Shown: positions 36,678-46,702, numbered from the stretch's first letter. The stretch: DNA of 64,000 nt from Spirirestis rafaelensis WJT71-NPBG6 (GCA_019359015.1 JAHHID010000004.1:62001-126000); one strand, 5' to 3'. Translations and numbers: made by a program. The notes: generated by a model not told the origin, from the letters alone.

Positions 36678-37714
36678 TCTCTCAAAAATATCTCGTGCAT
36701 TCGCTCAATATAAGGCAGCAACGAAGCTTTTTGTTCTGGATTCACACGGCTGATAATTTCATCGGCTAATACTTGACACCATTTTTCTGTCATTTCCCAT
36801 TTAATTTGCACTCCCTCTACAACCATTTCACATAAAGGAAGTAATTCTTGTTCAAATGACGCCATACTCTTCTCTAAAAAACACAGCCATAAATAAGCCT
36901 GAAACATATTTAAGTCACGAAGACAAGAGTGCATTACACCAGAATCATTCAATTTTCCCCGACGAGTACGATGATTGGGCAATAATTCCACAAGTCGATT
37001 ATAAACACTCTGAGCGATATCCCTAGCAGCCGGTAACATTTGCTCTACAATAATAAACTCAGGCGAATTCAATTCATATTTAGCACTTTGATTGCAGACT
37101 CGATGCCACGGCATAGCAACTTGCTCTTCGACAAAGTTTAAGTAAGAAGCAAGCAATACTTTCTCGGCAGGTGTAAGTTTTTTTAGAATTAAACTATTGC
37201 TAAAATTCAACTGCGTTGTCAAAAAGCCAAGGGCACGCCAATCCTTAGATACAATGTGTTGCTCTTGAAACACCATTAATATTGGTTCTAGAGCGTATGC
37301 TAGTTCTTCAATTGCTGGTATTGCCCATAAAATAGGGGAATTACCGCTACTCTCAGCCGAAATAGAAGCAGTATTTATTGACTGTTTTTGGTAAATTTCT
37401 AGTAGTTTTCTATACACCCGAAAGGAAAATTGAGTTATTCGCCTTGCTTCGTTCAAATTTAAAATGTTAGGAATATAAGAGTAGAAGGTTTTGGTTTGTA
37501 TCCATGCCATGTTGCAGTTGATATCTAATACATTATCCTTTAACTTGGTCGCGGTTGCGGCTCGACCCTCTGGTGATGAGGCTTTCAGCAATGACTCAGA
37601 GGATGAGGCATTTTCTAAAGATATAGAAGATAAGTCAACTGTGTATCGCTGTGCCCAAAGATTAAGCAAGCGTTCAACCGTGGGAGTTTTCACAGCTTGA
37701 GAGCTTTTTAACAT
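36629..37714 (-). CDS. Protein of unknown function, mostly alpha-helical
   Basis: 361 aa, not recognised. No signal peptide and no strong membrane helix. Residues ~20-60 are Ser-rich and probably flexible. The rest is predicted helical with aromatic-rich stretches such as NMAWIQTKTFYSYIP, AIEELAYALEPILMVFQEQ, EKVLLASYLNFVEEQVAMPW and MFQAYLWLCFLEKSMASFE. No DDxxD, Walker or HTH motif is visible. It converges on the WD40/J-domain gene and shares its last 50 nt with a duplicate at 34387. Codon use and length support a real gene. Confidence 0.75.
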   Translation of the reverse strand: MLKSSQAVKTPTVERLLNLWAQRYTVDLSSISLENASSSESLLKASSPEGRAATATKLKDNVLDINCNMAWIQTKTFYSYIPNILNLNEARRITQFSFRVYRKLLEIYQKQSINTASISAESSGNSPILWAIPAIEELAYALEPILMVFQEQHIVSKDWRALGFLTTQLNFSNSLILKKLTPAEKVLLASYLNFVEEQVAMPWHRVCNQSAKYELNSPEFIIVEQMLPAARDIAQSVYNRLVELLPNHRTRRGKLNDSGVMHSCLRDLNMFQAYLWLCFLEKSMASFEQELLPLCEMVVEGVQIKWEMTEKWCQVLADEIISRVNPEQKASLLPYIERMHEIFLRERSRLGFREEAVGSGV

Positions 37715-39259
37715 AAATTTTTCGTGATAAACTTGATAAATTAGTTTTCCGTAGATTATTCATATAGTTACGCCCTGCATAATATCAAGTGTAACTAATC
37801 AAAAATTTAATACATATTAATTAAATAATATTACTTATCAGTTAATCTAAATATTGCTATGTTTGAGCGATCGCTTTTACGAAAATATCATGAGCAAATG
37901 TACTTATAGCAACCACCAAAGTTGAGCGATCGCAAGTTGTTGGCAGTGCATTAGCTTTTTGCGAGAATATGATCTAAAATCGTAGTTTACACAAACTTTA
38001 AAAATCATCCGGAAGATTTTACAAATTCTTGCCGATCCGTACCCGTTGACTCCAGTAAATGCGTATATGATATTTACTTATGCGTCAGTAACAAGAGTTA
38101 CAAAATAGCAGTTAGTTTACAACCTATTGTATTAATTTTGAACAAGTTAAGAAAAAGAACTACTCAATGGGCATACTGTAGTCGCCAAAGAGCATATCTG
38201 CATTTATGCGATTAGTAAATACAGCAAATTTCAAGTTGATGAAGTACACACCGATTATCTAAAAGCCAACTATAAAGCCTGTTTTTCTTTAGAATTATGG
38301 CTCCTGAATTCTCAATTCTGCTGTAAGCGCAATTTCAGTGCAGACAGTAGCAAACAAATGCTTGTTTTATTGCCGAAGCAACGAGTGTTGTTATGAGTTG
38401 TGAAGATTATAACTTTTCGCAAATTAGCCTGTAAATAACTGAGTAATTTGCTTTGTTATTCTGTATCGAATGCTATCCCTTTAAAAGTAACTTTAACTAC
38501 AAAAAAACTCCTTAATCCTCTTCGCGCATCGATAATATTACTTAAGCTTAATCGGTGCAAGTTTTATTTTTGAAACAAAAATAACTTTATCTTGTTTTTA
38601 GCTTTTTTCATCTTGTATTTTGCATATTTTTGGGAATCATATAAACCCTGTATAGCTTTGCCTAACAACACTCTGGCTTTTTTCACCTGATCGTGATTTC
38701 ACTGCCCTTAAACAGATATGTATGTTACAAGAATCAATTTTAAGGAAAAATGAGCGCGAAAATTTTAAAAATATATTGCATCTTCTGAAAATTCGTTATA
38801 AATTATTAACTAATAGGGGAATAATTTTATTTTTAGTGTAAAAAGCTAAATACAATTTAAGTAAAGACACTGTTTCAGCTTTAATTTTGTCTAAAGCGAA
38901 AGCAGTCGAGGAAGTATGGTTATGTTTCCAAGAGTAATTGTTGCGAATGCGAAACAGAAAAAGCCTTCACATAAAAGTATATTTAACTGCAATTTTATAA
39001 ACAATTGTGTTATTAGTACTTACGTTTAAATATCAAATTATTAATTTAGTATAAACATAACTCATCAAAATAAACCGACATTTTAGATAAGCTGCTCAAT
39101 AAGCAGCTTTCTCTGCTATTTTCGGATAAATTATTAGGTGATTATATTGCTATTGAAAAAAATGTCTTTGTTATGATCATAATAGCAAAAAGAATGCTCA
39201 GGGTACATCTACCACAAGACACAATATAACTACAAAATCTAAACGGAGATATTCTAGCG
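37715..39259. other. 1.5-kb AT-rich gene-free stretch upstream of the invertase gene
   Basis: No ORF of note and no recognised RNA. Two copies of GAGCGATCGC occur near 37864 and 37923. A hairpin AAGCTGCT-CAATA-AGCAGCTT at 39089..39109 followed by TTCTCT lies 150 nt before the invertase start and could end or attenuate a leader. CGGAGA at 39243 serves as the invertase ribosome-binding site. Its length, unusual for this window, suggests a long leader, a lost gene or an unannotated RNA. Confidence 0.45.
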
Positions 39260-40711
39260 ATGCAAATAAACGAATTAGTAACAATTAAAAGTGTAGATCA
39301 AGAAGCATGGGAAGCACTAGAAAAATCGATTATTTACTATCAGGGGCGTCCCGTGGGCACTGTAGCTGCCTTTGATGTTTCAGTAGAAGCGCTCAATTAT
39401 GACCAGTGTTTTGTTCGGGATTTTGTTTCTTCTGCGTTAATTTTTCTGATTAAAGGCAGAGCGGAGATTGTGCGTAATTTTCTCGAAGAAACCTTAAAGT
39501 TACAACCCAAAGAAAGAGAATTAGATGCTTATAAGCCAGGTAGGGGTTTGATTCCGGCTAGCTTCAAAGTAGTATTAATTAATGGGGAAGAATGTTTAGA
39601 AGCGGATTTTGGCGAACACGCGATCGCTAGAGTTACACCTGTTGATTCTTGTCTGTGGTGGATGATTTTATTGCGTGCTTATGTCATGTCTACCAAAGAT
39701 TTTTCTCTAGCTTATCAACCTGAATTCCAAAAAGGTATCAGGTTAATTATGGAACTATGCTTGGCAACTCGCTTTGATATGTACCCAACGCTGTTAGTTC
39801 CAGATGGGGCTTGTATGATTGACCGTCGTCTAGGTATCTATGGGCATCCTTTAGAAATTCAAACTCTATTTTATGCTGCATTGCGTGCAGCTCGCGAGTT
39901 ACTAATTTGTAAAGGCAATCAAGATATTGTTGAAGCAATTGATAACCGCTTACCTCTATTATGCGCTCATATTCGTCAGCATTATTGGATAGATATCAAT
40001 CGCCTAAATGCAATTTATCGCTTTAAGGGTGAAGAATATGGCAAGACAGCCGTTAATCTTTTCAATGTATATGCAGATTCTATTCCCTATTATGAATTAG
40101 ACAAGTGGTTGCCTAAAAAAGGTGGTTATCTAGCAGGTAATGTTGGACCATCGCAGCTAGATACTCGCTTCTTTTCACTCGGAAACTTGATGGCGATCAT
40201 TTCCGATCTTGCAAGCGTTGAGCAATCGCAAGCGATTATGAATCTCATTGAGAAACGATGGGACGATTTAGTGGGAGATATGCCGATGAAAATCTGTTTC
40301 CCCGCTTTGGAAAATGAAGAATACAGAACTGTAACTGGATGTGACCCGAAAAATATACCTTGGTCTTATCATAACGGTGGCAGCTGGCCCGTTTTGATGT
40401 GGATGTTGGTGGCAGCTGCGGTCAAAACCAACAAAACAAATCTGGCACAAATGGCGATTGAAATTGCTGAAGCACGTCTGAGTGAGGATGAATGGCCCGA
40501 ATATTATGATGGCAAAAAAGGGCGATTGATGGGTAAACAAGCCAGGAAATATCAAACCTGGACAATTGCTGGATTTTTATTGGCGAAAGAACTGATGGCA
40601 AACCCTTCTTATTTACCATTAGTCAGTTTTGATGAATTACCCGCAGAAGTCGTTTCTAGAGCGTGTGAGTTTGAAATCAACAGTGTTGATACGTATACTT
40701 CTCGCGCTTAA
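39260..40711 (+). CDS. Neutral/alkaline invertase (glycoside hydrolase family 100)
   Basis: 483-aa cytosolic enzyme that cleaves sucrose to glucose and fructose. Family signatures: [75 protein letters not shown] (general-acid Asp) and [14 protein letters not shown] near the second catalytic region. The (alpha/alpha)6 barrel appears complete. Heterocystous cyanobacteria have two such enzymes, InvA and InvB; InvB feeds sucrose carbon to heterocysts. I cannot decide between them from sequence alone. Preceded by a 1.5-kb spacer and followed by a hairpin terminator. Confidence 0.9.
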   Translation: MQINELVTIKSVDQEAWEALEKSIIYYQGRPVGTVAAFDVSVEALNYDQCFVRDFVSSALIFLIKGRAEIVRNFLEETLKLQPKERELDAYKPGRGLIPASFKVVLINGEECLEADFGEHAIARVTPVDSCLWWMILLRAYVMSTKDFSLAYQPEFQKGIRLIMELCLATRFDMYPTLLVPDGACMIDRRLGIYGHPLEIQTLFYAALRAARELLICKGNQDIVEAIDNRLPLLCAHIRQHYWIDINRLNAIYRFKGEEYGKTAVNLFNVYADSIPYYELDKWLPKKGGYLAGNVGPSQLDTRFFSLGNLMAIISDLASVEQSQAIMNLIEKRWDDLVGDMPMKICFPALENEEYRTVTGCDPKNIPWSYHNGGSWPVLMWMLVAAAVKTNKTNLAQMAIEIAEARLSEDEWPEYYDGKKGRLMGKQARKYQTWTIAGFLLAKELMANPSYLPLVSFDELPAEVVSRACEFEINSVDTYTSRA

Positions 40712-40761
40712 AGAAGTTGATGCAACGAGCAAATTTTTAGTAGTTTTAAGTCCAGTTGATG

Positions 40762-40780
40762 GGCTGCTTAGGCAGCCTTT
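40762..40780 (+). terminator. Probable intrinsic terminator after the invertase gene
   Basis: GGCTGC-TTAG-GCAGCC followed by TTT, 50 nt after the stop codon. GC-rich 6-bp stem with a tetraloop; the T-run is short. Confidence 0.5.
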
Positions 40781-40799
40781 ACACTGAAAGAATCATTCT

Positions 40800-41000
40800 T
40801 TAAAGCAAATTTGATACTATTTGTCTGTTCGTGTCAGAAGTTGGATGATAACTAATTATTACTGGTTGGTTAAGTTGGCTGATGGGGGCAGGTTTCATTT
40901 CACCCCGAAAGTCTAGAAACTGGACAAGAATTAAGTAGGCGATCGCTAAAATTATCGAAATTGCACCTGTAATAATTGCAACTATTTTTGAACGTTCCAT
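40800..41000 (-). CDS. Small single-helix membrane protein
   Basis: 66 aa: MERSKIVAIITGAISIILAI, then AYLILVQFLDFRGEMKPAPI and a polar tail. One N-terminal transmembrane helix (about 7-28) is followed by a short cytosolic or lumenal tail. The sequence looks like a conserved cyanobacterial small protein, though I cannot assign a role. It is 53 nt downstream of the DUF1995 gene on the same strand, so probably the same operon. Confidence 0.7.
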   Translation of the reverse strand: MERSKIVAIITGAISIILAIAYLILVQFLDFRGEMKPAPISQLNQPVIISYHPTSDTNRQIVSNLL

Positions 41001-41053
41001 CAGTATTTCCTATTAATAAAATTTGATGCAATCCAAGATATTAATTAAAACTC

Positions 41054-41785
41054 TTAACGACTCAACGCTTTGAGGAAGCGTTGCAAACTCTTGAATACAC
41101 CGGGCTTTTTCGTGCGTGTACCGTCGGACGAGGTTTGCGAACCTTTTGCTAAAATGAGATCCAACTCGTCACCTGATGGTTTGTTGGGTAAATCGGCTAT
41201 TTTTTCGTAATTACCGCTTTTTTGCAGCCAGACTTCCCACTGTCGAGGATAGCAGCGAAATACGCCTGTTTCATCATCTACAGGACGCAGGTAGTAAGAT
41301 GATTCAATAGTATTAATGAAGCGTTCGCGGGTTTGTCTTGCTGTATAACCGATGCCCACAACCCCAGCTTCATCTAAGCGAGGATTTAAAATGATAAAAG
41401 GGCGATCGCCTATATATTCACATAGTTTTTCCAACTGTGGCACTTCTACGGAACTGGGGGCAACAAATAAGAAGATTTCGTCTTCTGGCTGAATTTTTGA
41501 TTCCAGAGAAGCCGTTCTAGCGGTGCCAATATCTTCAATTTTAAATGGTACATCTGCCCAGTCGCGACGGGCAAGAGCCGCAGCACCCGCATCAGTAAAG
41601 AAAATTTTCAACCGAGAATCATATGCTTGAAAAGCTGGTATAAATTGCTCCGCGACTGACATATGTTTGAGTTCTGGGAAGACTAACTCAACTTGGAGAC
41701 GAGTATAACCATCCGCTAGCGCTGCTTGGGTAGCGACTTGTGCTTGAGCGATCGCGTCTTCTAAGGTATTAGGAAGTTGAGGCAT
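41054..41785 (-). CDS. DUF1995 (LPA3-like) family protein
   Basis: 243 aa. MPQLPNTLEDAIAQAQVATQ, GYTRLQVELVFPELKHMSVA and DEIFLFVAPSSVEVPQLEKL, FIILNPRLDEAGVVGIGYT mark the DUF1995 domain (about 5-215), found in cyanobacteria and chloroplasts. Plant relatives (LPA3) help photosystem II assembly; the cyanobacterial role is not settled. The C-terminal 30 residues are basic (TRTKKPGVFKSLQRFLKAL). Located between the cysteine desulfurase and the small membrane protein, all on the same strand. Confidence 0.82.
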   Translation of the reverse strand: MPQLPNTLEDAIAQAQVATQAALADGYTRLQVELVFPELKHMSVAEQFIPAFQAYDSRLKIFFTDAGAAALARRDWADVPFKIEDIGTARTASLESKIQPEDEIFLFVAPSSVEVPQLEKLCEYIGDRPFIILNPRLDEAGVVGIGYTARQTRERFINTIESSYYLRPVDDETGVFRCYPRQWEVWLQKSGNYEKIADLPNKPSGDELDLILAKGSQTSSDGTRTKKPGVFKSLQRFLKALSR

Positions 41786-41858
41786 ATTAAATAATTTTGG
41801 ATGCGTGGATTTTGAACTGCTGATAAACGCTGATGAACGCTGATAACTAATTATTATC

Positions 41859-43040
41859 TCAATATCCAGGTTTCTCAGCGGTTGAAATTTTAGATGGGGT
41901 CAATCTCTCCAAAACTTGCTTGAATACCATTGCCACCCAATCCACATCAGCTTCAATAGTATCGCGTCCTAATGTCATGCGAATTGCTCCTAATGCAGCT
42001 TTCTCTGAATAACCCATCGCTAACAATATCGGGCTAGGACTAAGTTTACCACTATGACAAGCAGCACCTGCACTAATACCAATGCCAGCTAAATTCATCT
42101 GCCGTACTAAAGTTTTACCACTAAGTTTTTCTCCATCGGCTTGTTCGAGACAGAAACTAACGTGGTGAGGTAAACGGGAAACCATATCACCTGTAATAAT
42201 TAAACCCGGAATATCAGCTAATTGAGAAAACAGGCGATCGCGTAATTTAATTAAACGCGGTGTTTCGCTGGCTATTTCTTGCGCTGCTAATTCTGCTGCC
42301 ACACCAAAGCTGGCAATATTTGGCACTGCTTGTGTACCTGAACGTAGCCGCATTTCTTGCCCACCACCACTCACCAAAGGCGCTAACTCCACACCTGGAC
42401 GCACATACAGCGCCCCTGCACCTTGGGAACCATATATTTTATGGCTAGACATGCTAAGTAAATCTACGGGAAAATGTTGGACATTTATTGGCAAACGTCC
42501 CGCAACTTGTATTGCATCTGTGTGGAATATGATGTTATGCGATCGCGCAATATTTCCTAACTCTACAATTGGCTGCACTGTACCAACTTCACTTTGAGCG
42601 TAAATTACGGAAATTAGTACCGTGTTAGGTTGCAACGCTGCTTCTAAATCTACAGGATTTATTGTACCTTTTGCATCCACCGGCAAGCGGGTTACTTCCC
42701 AACCCCACATTTCCAACAACCGCGCAGGTTCAGAAATTGCAGAATGCTCCACACTGGAAATTATTATATGTTGGGGAACAGCGTACAAACGGGCAATACC
42801 CATTATTGCCAAATTATCAGCTTCAGTGCCCCCAGAGGTAAAGATAATCGATTGCGGATCGGCAGCGTTAATTAATCCCGCAACCTGGATTCTCGCTTTT
42901 TCGACAACTGTTGCCGCTCGTTGTCCCCACTCGTGTAAGCTGGAAGGATTGCCCCACTGTTGAGTGAGGGTTGCTTGCATTGCGGCGATCGCTTCCGGAC
43001 GAGTGGGAGTAGTCGCACTGTAATCTAAATAAATTTGCAT
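41859..43040 (-). CDS. Cysteine desulfurase (NifS/IscS-like, class V aminotransferase)
   Basis: 393 aa PLP enzyme that takes sulfur from cysteine for iron-sulfur clusters and other thio-cofactors. Start ATG 43040 (MQIYLDYSATTPTRPEA) fits the family; the frame extends 10 codons further upstream. Motifs: FTSGGTEADNLAIMG, SSVEHSAISEPARLL, DAIQVAGRLPIN, SSHKIYGSQGAGALYV (PLP Lys), and GIGISAGAACHSGKLSPSPI holding the catalytic-loop Cys. No iscU, iscA or nif gene is adjacent, so this is a housekeeping copy. Divergent from the phospholipase-D-like gene. Confidence 0.9.
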   Translation of the reverse strand: MQIYLDYSATTPTRPEAIAAMQATLTQQWGNPSSLHEWGQRAATVVEKARIQVAGLINAADPQSIIFTSGGTEADNLAIMGIARLYAVPQHIIISSVEHSAISEPARLLEMWGWEVTRLPVDAKGTINPVDLEAALQPNTVLISVIYAQSEVGTVQPIVELGNIARSHNIIFHTDAIQVAGRLPINVQHFPVDLLSMSSHKIYGSQGAGALYVRPGVELAPLVSGGGQEMRLRSGTQAVPNIASFGVAAELAAQEIASETPRLIKLRDRLFSQLADIPGLIITGDMVSRLPHHVSFCLEQADGEKLSGKTLVRQMNLAGIGISAGAACHSGKLSPSPILLAMGYSEKAALGAIRMTLGRDTIEADVDWVAMVFKQVLERLTPSKISTAEKPGY

Positions 43041-43161
43041 ATTATATTCCGGGAGAACACGCGCTGGCAATTTTTGACAAAATTTGGCTACTTATGCGTT
43101 GAAAAACTTTCTTGTTTGGGAATTATAAATTTGTTCACCTAATGACTTTTAGCAAACTAAG

Positions 43162-44568
43162 GTGCAAATTTTTTATACCCAAAGGCATTTTTATTTCATC
43201 TTTTTACTGATACTTACCGTCGCTGGTTGTCAACGAGTACATTTTCACAGTAAGCGTCTTCAACCGCTACCGCAAGATTTATTAGTCAAAGTTTACTTTA
43301 ACCATTCTGAGTCTTCAGAATATAAAGAACCTTATCGACAGCAAACCCGCCTTGGGGATGATTTAGAAAAACAAATTGTCGATGCAATTTATCAAGCTAA
43401 ATCGACAGTAGATGTAGCAGTGCAAGAATTGCGTCTACCCAAAGTTGCACAAGCGTTGGTTGATAGACAAAAAGCTGGGGTTAAGGTGAGATTAATCTTA
43501 GAAAACACCTATAGTCGTTCTTGGAGTAGTTTCACTGCGGCGGAAGTTGGTAAGCTAAAGAAGAGAGAAAAGGAAAGATATCACGAATTTAGGCAATTTG
43601 TAGACATTAACAAAGATAATCAACTTAGTTTAGAGGAAATCAACCAAAGAGATGCTTTAGCGATTTTACGTAATGCGAAAGTCCCTATCATTGATGATAT
43701 AGAAGATGGTTCGGCTGGTAGCGATTTAATGCATCATAAATTTGTGATTGTGGATAATCGCATTGTGATTGTTACTTCCGCCAATTTTACTTTGAGTGAC
43801 ATTCATGGAGATTATTCTAATAATAGCAGTTTAGGTAATGCCAATAATTTATTGAATATTGACAGTCCAGAATTAGCCGCTTTATTTACTAAAGAGTTTA
43901 ACATTATGTGGGGCGATGGACAAGCCGGAAAATCAGATAGTAAATTTGGCTTGAAAAAACCAATCCGTTCACCTGAACAAATAATCTTAGGCGAAACTAA
44001 AATTACTATGCAGTTTTCGCCAACTTCCCCTACTCAACCTTGGAGTAAAAGCAGTAATGGGTTAATAGGGAAAACATTAAATTCCGCAACCAAATCTGTA
44101 GATATGGCATTGTTTGTCTTTTCCGAACAGCGTCTTGTTAATATCTTAGAAACTCGCCATCAAGAAAGTGTGAAGATCCGCGCTTTGATTGAACCTCAAT
44201 TTGCTTATCGTTCATATAGTGAGGCATTAGATATGATGGGTATTGCTTTCACTAACAAATGTAAATATGAACTGAATAATCATCCTTGGCAAAATCCCCT
44301 TACCACAGTTGGTGTACCCTTATTACCCAAAGGTGATTTATTGCATCATAAATTTGCTGTGATAGATGGACAAACAGTAATTACAGGTTCTCACAATTGG
44401 TCTGAAGCTGCAAATAATGGTAATGATGAAATAGTTTTAGTAATTGAAAATCCGGTAGTTGCTGCTCATTATATGCGAGAATTTCAACGGCTTTACAGCC
44501 ATGTAAAACTAGGCTTACCACCAAAGAAGTTAGAGAAAGTTAAAACGCAAGAAAAAGAATGTTCGTAA
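43162..44568 (+). CDS. Phospholipase D-family lipoprotein with an EF-hand-like insert
   Basis: 468 aa from GTG 43162. An N-terminal hydrophobic segment ends LTVAGC, a lipobox, so the protein is likely lipid-anchored outside the inner membrane. Two HKD motifs give the PLD active site: HHKFVIVDN near residue 191 and HHKFAVIDG near 395, each followed by the expected ITSANFT/ITGSHNWS. Between the first strand and HKD 1 lies DINKDNQLSLEE (about 148-159), a good EF-hand calcium loop. PLD members act on phospholipids or nucleic acids; the substrate is unknown. No obvious ribosome-binding site at this start. Confidence 0.87.
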   Translation: MQIFYTQRHFYFIFLLILTVAGCQRVHFHSKRLQPLPQDLLVKVYFNHSESSEYKEPYRQQTRLGDDLEKQIVDAIYQAKSTVDVAVQELRLPKVAQALVDRQKAGVKVRLILENTYSRSWSSFTAAEVGKLKKREKERYHEFRQFVDINKDNQLSLEEINQRDALAILRNAKVPIIDDIEDGSAGSDLMHHKFVIVDNRIVIVTSANFTLSDIHGDYSNNSSLGNANNLLNIDSPELAALFTKEFNIMWGDGQAGKSDSKFGLKKPIRSPEQIILGETKITMQFSPTSPTQPWSKSSNGLIGKTLNSATKSVDMALFVFSEQRLVNILETRHQESVKIRALIEPQFAYRSYSEALDMMGIAFTNKCKYELNNHPWQNPLTTVGVPLLPKGDLLHHKFAVIDGQTVITGSHNWSEAANNGNDEIVLVIENPVVAAHYMREFQRLYSHVKLGLPPKKLEKVKTQEKECS

Positions 44569-44635
44569 ATTTGAATTCGTAGTGAGCGCTAAACCGCTCA
44601 TCAAAAGTTTTCATAACCTAAAAAGTTCCTAAAAT

Positions 44636-45205
44636 ATGATACTTAAAGATAAAATCATGATTCGTCACATGCAAGACGAACTGTGCGATTATCAGTTAAT
44701 GGCAAAATGGCTGACTGATGATAGAATCTTAGAATTTTATGAAGGAAGAGATAATCCTTCTCCTATAGAAAGAATCATAGAAACATACAAACCTATGGTT
44801 ATGGGAGACGATCCGGTTATCCCTTGCCTCGTTTATTATGAAAATATATCTATTGGTTATATACAATATTGCTTGTTAGATAACTTATCGGAAAACGACA
44901 GACAAACGTATTGTATGGATGAAACAAATAATGTTTATGGAATAGACTTGTTTATCGGGGAAACGAATTATTGGAATAAAGGAATTGGCACGAAAATATT
45001 ATCAACGCTTGTCAACTATCTTTTTGAAGAATTACAAGCTGAGAAAATTGTCATCGATCCAAGCGTGAGGAATACTCGCGCTATCCGCTGCTACGAGAAA
45101 TGTGGCTTTGAAAAAGTTAAAATCTTGCCCAAACATGAACTACATGAGGGAGAGTATCGAGATAGCTGGTTAATGGTCATAGACAGAAATAAATCATTAC
45201 ACTAA
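44636..45205 (+). CDS. GNAT acetyltransferase resembling aminoglycoside 6'-N-acetyltransferases
   Basis: 189 aa. The sequence runs like the AAC(6') domain of bifunctional aminoglycoside-modifying enzymes: KWLTDDRILEFYEGRD, ISIGYIQYCLLD, YGIDLFIGETNYWNKGIGTK (acetyl-CoA loop), IDPSVRNTRAIRCYEKCGFE and LPKHELHEGEYRDSWLMV. GNAT enzymes use acetyl-CoA to acetylate amines. A chromosomal member in a cyanobacterium may act on another amine, so resistance is only a possibility. No phosphotransferase half is fused. It lies 35 nt before the NDH-2-like gene on the same strand. Confidence 0.85.
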   Translation: MILKDKIMIRHMQDELCDYQLMAKWLTDDRILEFYEGRDNPSPIERIIETYKPMVMGDDPVIPCLVYYENISIGYIQYCLLDNLSENDRQTYCMDETNNVYGIDLFIGETNYWNKGIGTKILSTLVNYLFEELQAEKIVIDPSVRNTRAIRCYEKCGFEKVKILPKHELHEGEYRDSWLMVIDRNKSLH

Positions 45206-45240
45206 AAGAACTCCCTCACTATGCCGATCCAATTTTACTA

Positions 45241-46431
45241 ATGACTCAACAACCTGCACGAATTTGTATACTAGGTGGAGGCTTTGGTGGTCTCCATACT
45301 GCTTTACGCTTAAGCCAGTTACCTTGGTCTACGCAAAAACCGGAAATTGTTCTAGTAGATCAAAGCGATCGCTTTTTATTTTCCCCCCTACTCTACGAAC
45401 TTCTCACTGGGGAACTACAAACTTGGGAAATTGCCCCACCCTTTGAAGAACTTTTACAAAACACAGGTGTACGTTTTTGTCAATCACTGGTCTCGGAAAT
45501 TGACATAGACCAGCAAAGAGTACACTTACAAAATAGCCAGGAAATCCCCTACGATCGCTTAGTTTTAGCGCTGGGTGGAGAAACACCTTTAGATTTAGTT
45601 CCTGGTGCCTCATCCCACGCTTACCCCTTCCGCAGCGTCGCAGATGCCTATAATTTAGAAGAACGTCTGCGAGTTTTAGAAGAATCAGCAGCAGACAAAA
45701 TCCGCGTCGCAATTGTTGGTGCTGGTTACAGTGGTGTCGAGTTAGCTTGCAAACTTGCAGACAGATTAGGGGAAAGAGGACGTTTGCGCTTAGTTGAACT
45801 CAGCGATCAAATTTTGCGAACTTCCCCAGAGTTTAACCGCGAAGCTGCCACAAAAGCTTTAGATGCGCGGAGTGTGTTTATTGATTTAGAAACCAAAGTT
45901 GAATCAATTACTCAAGACAGCATTTCCCTAGATTACAAAAATCAGGTAGATACAATCCCCGTAGATTTAGTAATTTGGACAGTGGGAACGCGAGTTAGTC
46001 CTATAGTTAAAAATCTTCCCCTCAAGCAAAATCAGCGCGGTCAAATTACCACTACCCCAACTCTGCAAGTAATTGACCATCCAGAAATCTTTGCTTTAGG
46101 AGACTTAGCAGACTCTCATGATATCGAAGGTCAGCAAGTCCCCGCAACCGCACAAGCTGCTTTTCAACAAGCTGATTATACAGCCTGGAATATCTGGGCA
46201 ACTTTAAGCGATCGCCCTTTACTTCCCTTCCGCTACCAGCAGTTAGGGGAAATGATGACACTGGGGATAGACAACGCTACCCTCACCGGTTTAGGAGTTA
46301 AACTAGATGGTTCTTTGGCAGCTGTTGCTCGTCGTCTAGCTTACCTCTATCGGATGCCAACTTTAGATCATCAGCTAAAAGTTGGTTTTAATTGGCTAGC
46401 ACGTCCTATCATCGAAATACTTTCTAAATAG
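45241..46431 (+). CDS. NDH-2-like FAD/NAD(P)H-quinone oxidoreductase (NdbB/NDC1-like)
   Basis: 396-aa flavoprotein with two Rossmann folds: FAD motif ILGGGFGGLHTALRL at residues ~9-23 and NAD(P)H motif VAIVGAGYSGVELA near 160. The C-terminal FAD contact is FALGDLADS. It has FLFSPLLYELLTGEL, typical of the type II NADH dehydrogenase branch that includes Synechocystis NdbB and plant NDC1, which act on prenylquinones and phylloquinone precursors. Membrane attachment is probably by a C-terminal amphipathic region (RLAYLYRMPTLDHQLKVGFN). NdbB assignment is inference; NdbA/NdbC are alternatives. Confidence 0.87.
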   Translation: MTQQPARICILGGGFGGLHTALRLSQLPWSTQKPEIVLVDQSDRFLFSPLLYELLTGELQTWEIAPPFEELLQNTGVRFCQSLVSEIDIDQQRVHLQNSQEIPYDRLVLALGGETPLDLVPGASSHAYPFRSVADAYNLEERLRVLEESAADKIRVAIVGAGYSGVELACKLADRLGERGRLRLVELSDQILRTSPEFNREAATKALDARSVFIDLETKVESITQDSISLDYKNQVDTIPVDLVIWTVGTRVSPIVKNLPLKQNQRGQITTTPTLQVIDHPEIFALGDLADSHDIEGQQVPATAQAAFQQADYTAWNIWATLSDRPLLPFRYQQLGEMMTLGIDNATLTGLGVKLDGSLAAVARRLAYLYRMPTLDHQLKVGFNWLARPIIEILSK

Positions 46432-46467
46432 ATTTTCATGTGATAAAATCTAACGCTCACACATATT

Positions 46468-46496
46468 GTAGAAACGTTCCGGCGGAACGTCTCTAC
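46468..46496. repeat. Dispersed hairpin of the GTAGAGACG family
   Basis: GTAGAAACGTTCCG paired with CGGAACGTCTCTAC, one mismatch, with no loop to speak of. The rest of 46432..46702 holds other short repeats (GGGTGCGTTACGC...GCTAACGCACC near 46629) and no gene. Confidence 0.6.
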
Positions 46497-46702
46497 GACG
46501 GTTGCTGCATGACATAATATGATTTCATCACACAACAAATTATGAAAATCTCTTTCTCTAGTCCCTAGTCCCCAGTCCTTAGCCCCTAGCTACCTTCAGA
46601 AAGCGTTACAAATATTGCTTCTTAATAGGGTGCGTTACGCAGTTGCTAACGCACCTTATTAATTTAAAATCTACTTTACCTAAGCACTCAGCACTTGGTA
46701 CT

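Noticed and set aside
36629-37714. Possible terpene synthase, suggested by the helical, aromatic-rich character
   Set aside because: No DDxxD or NSE metal-binding motif is present, so the call is left as unknown.
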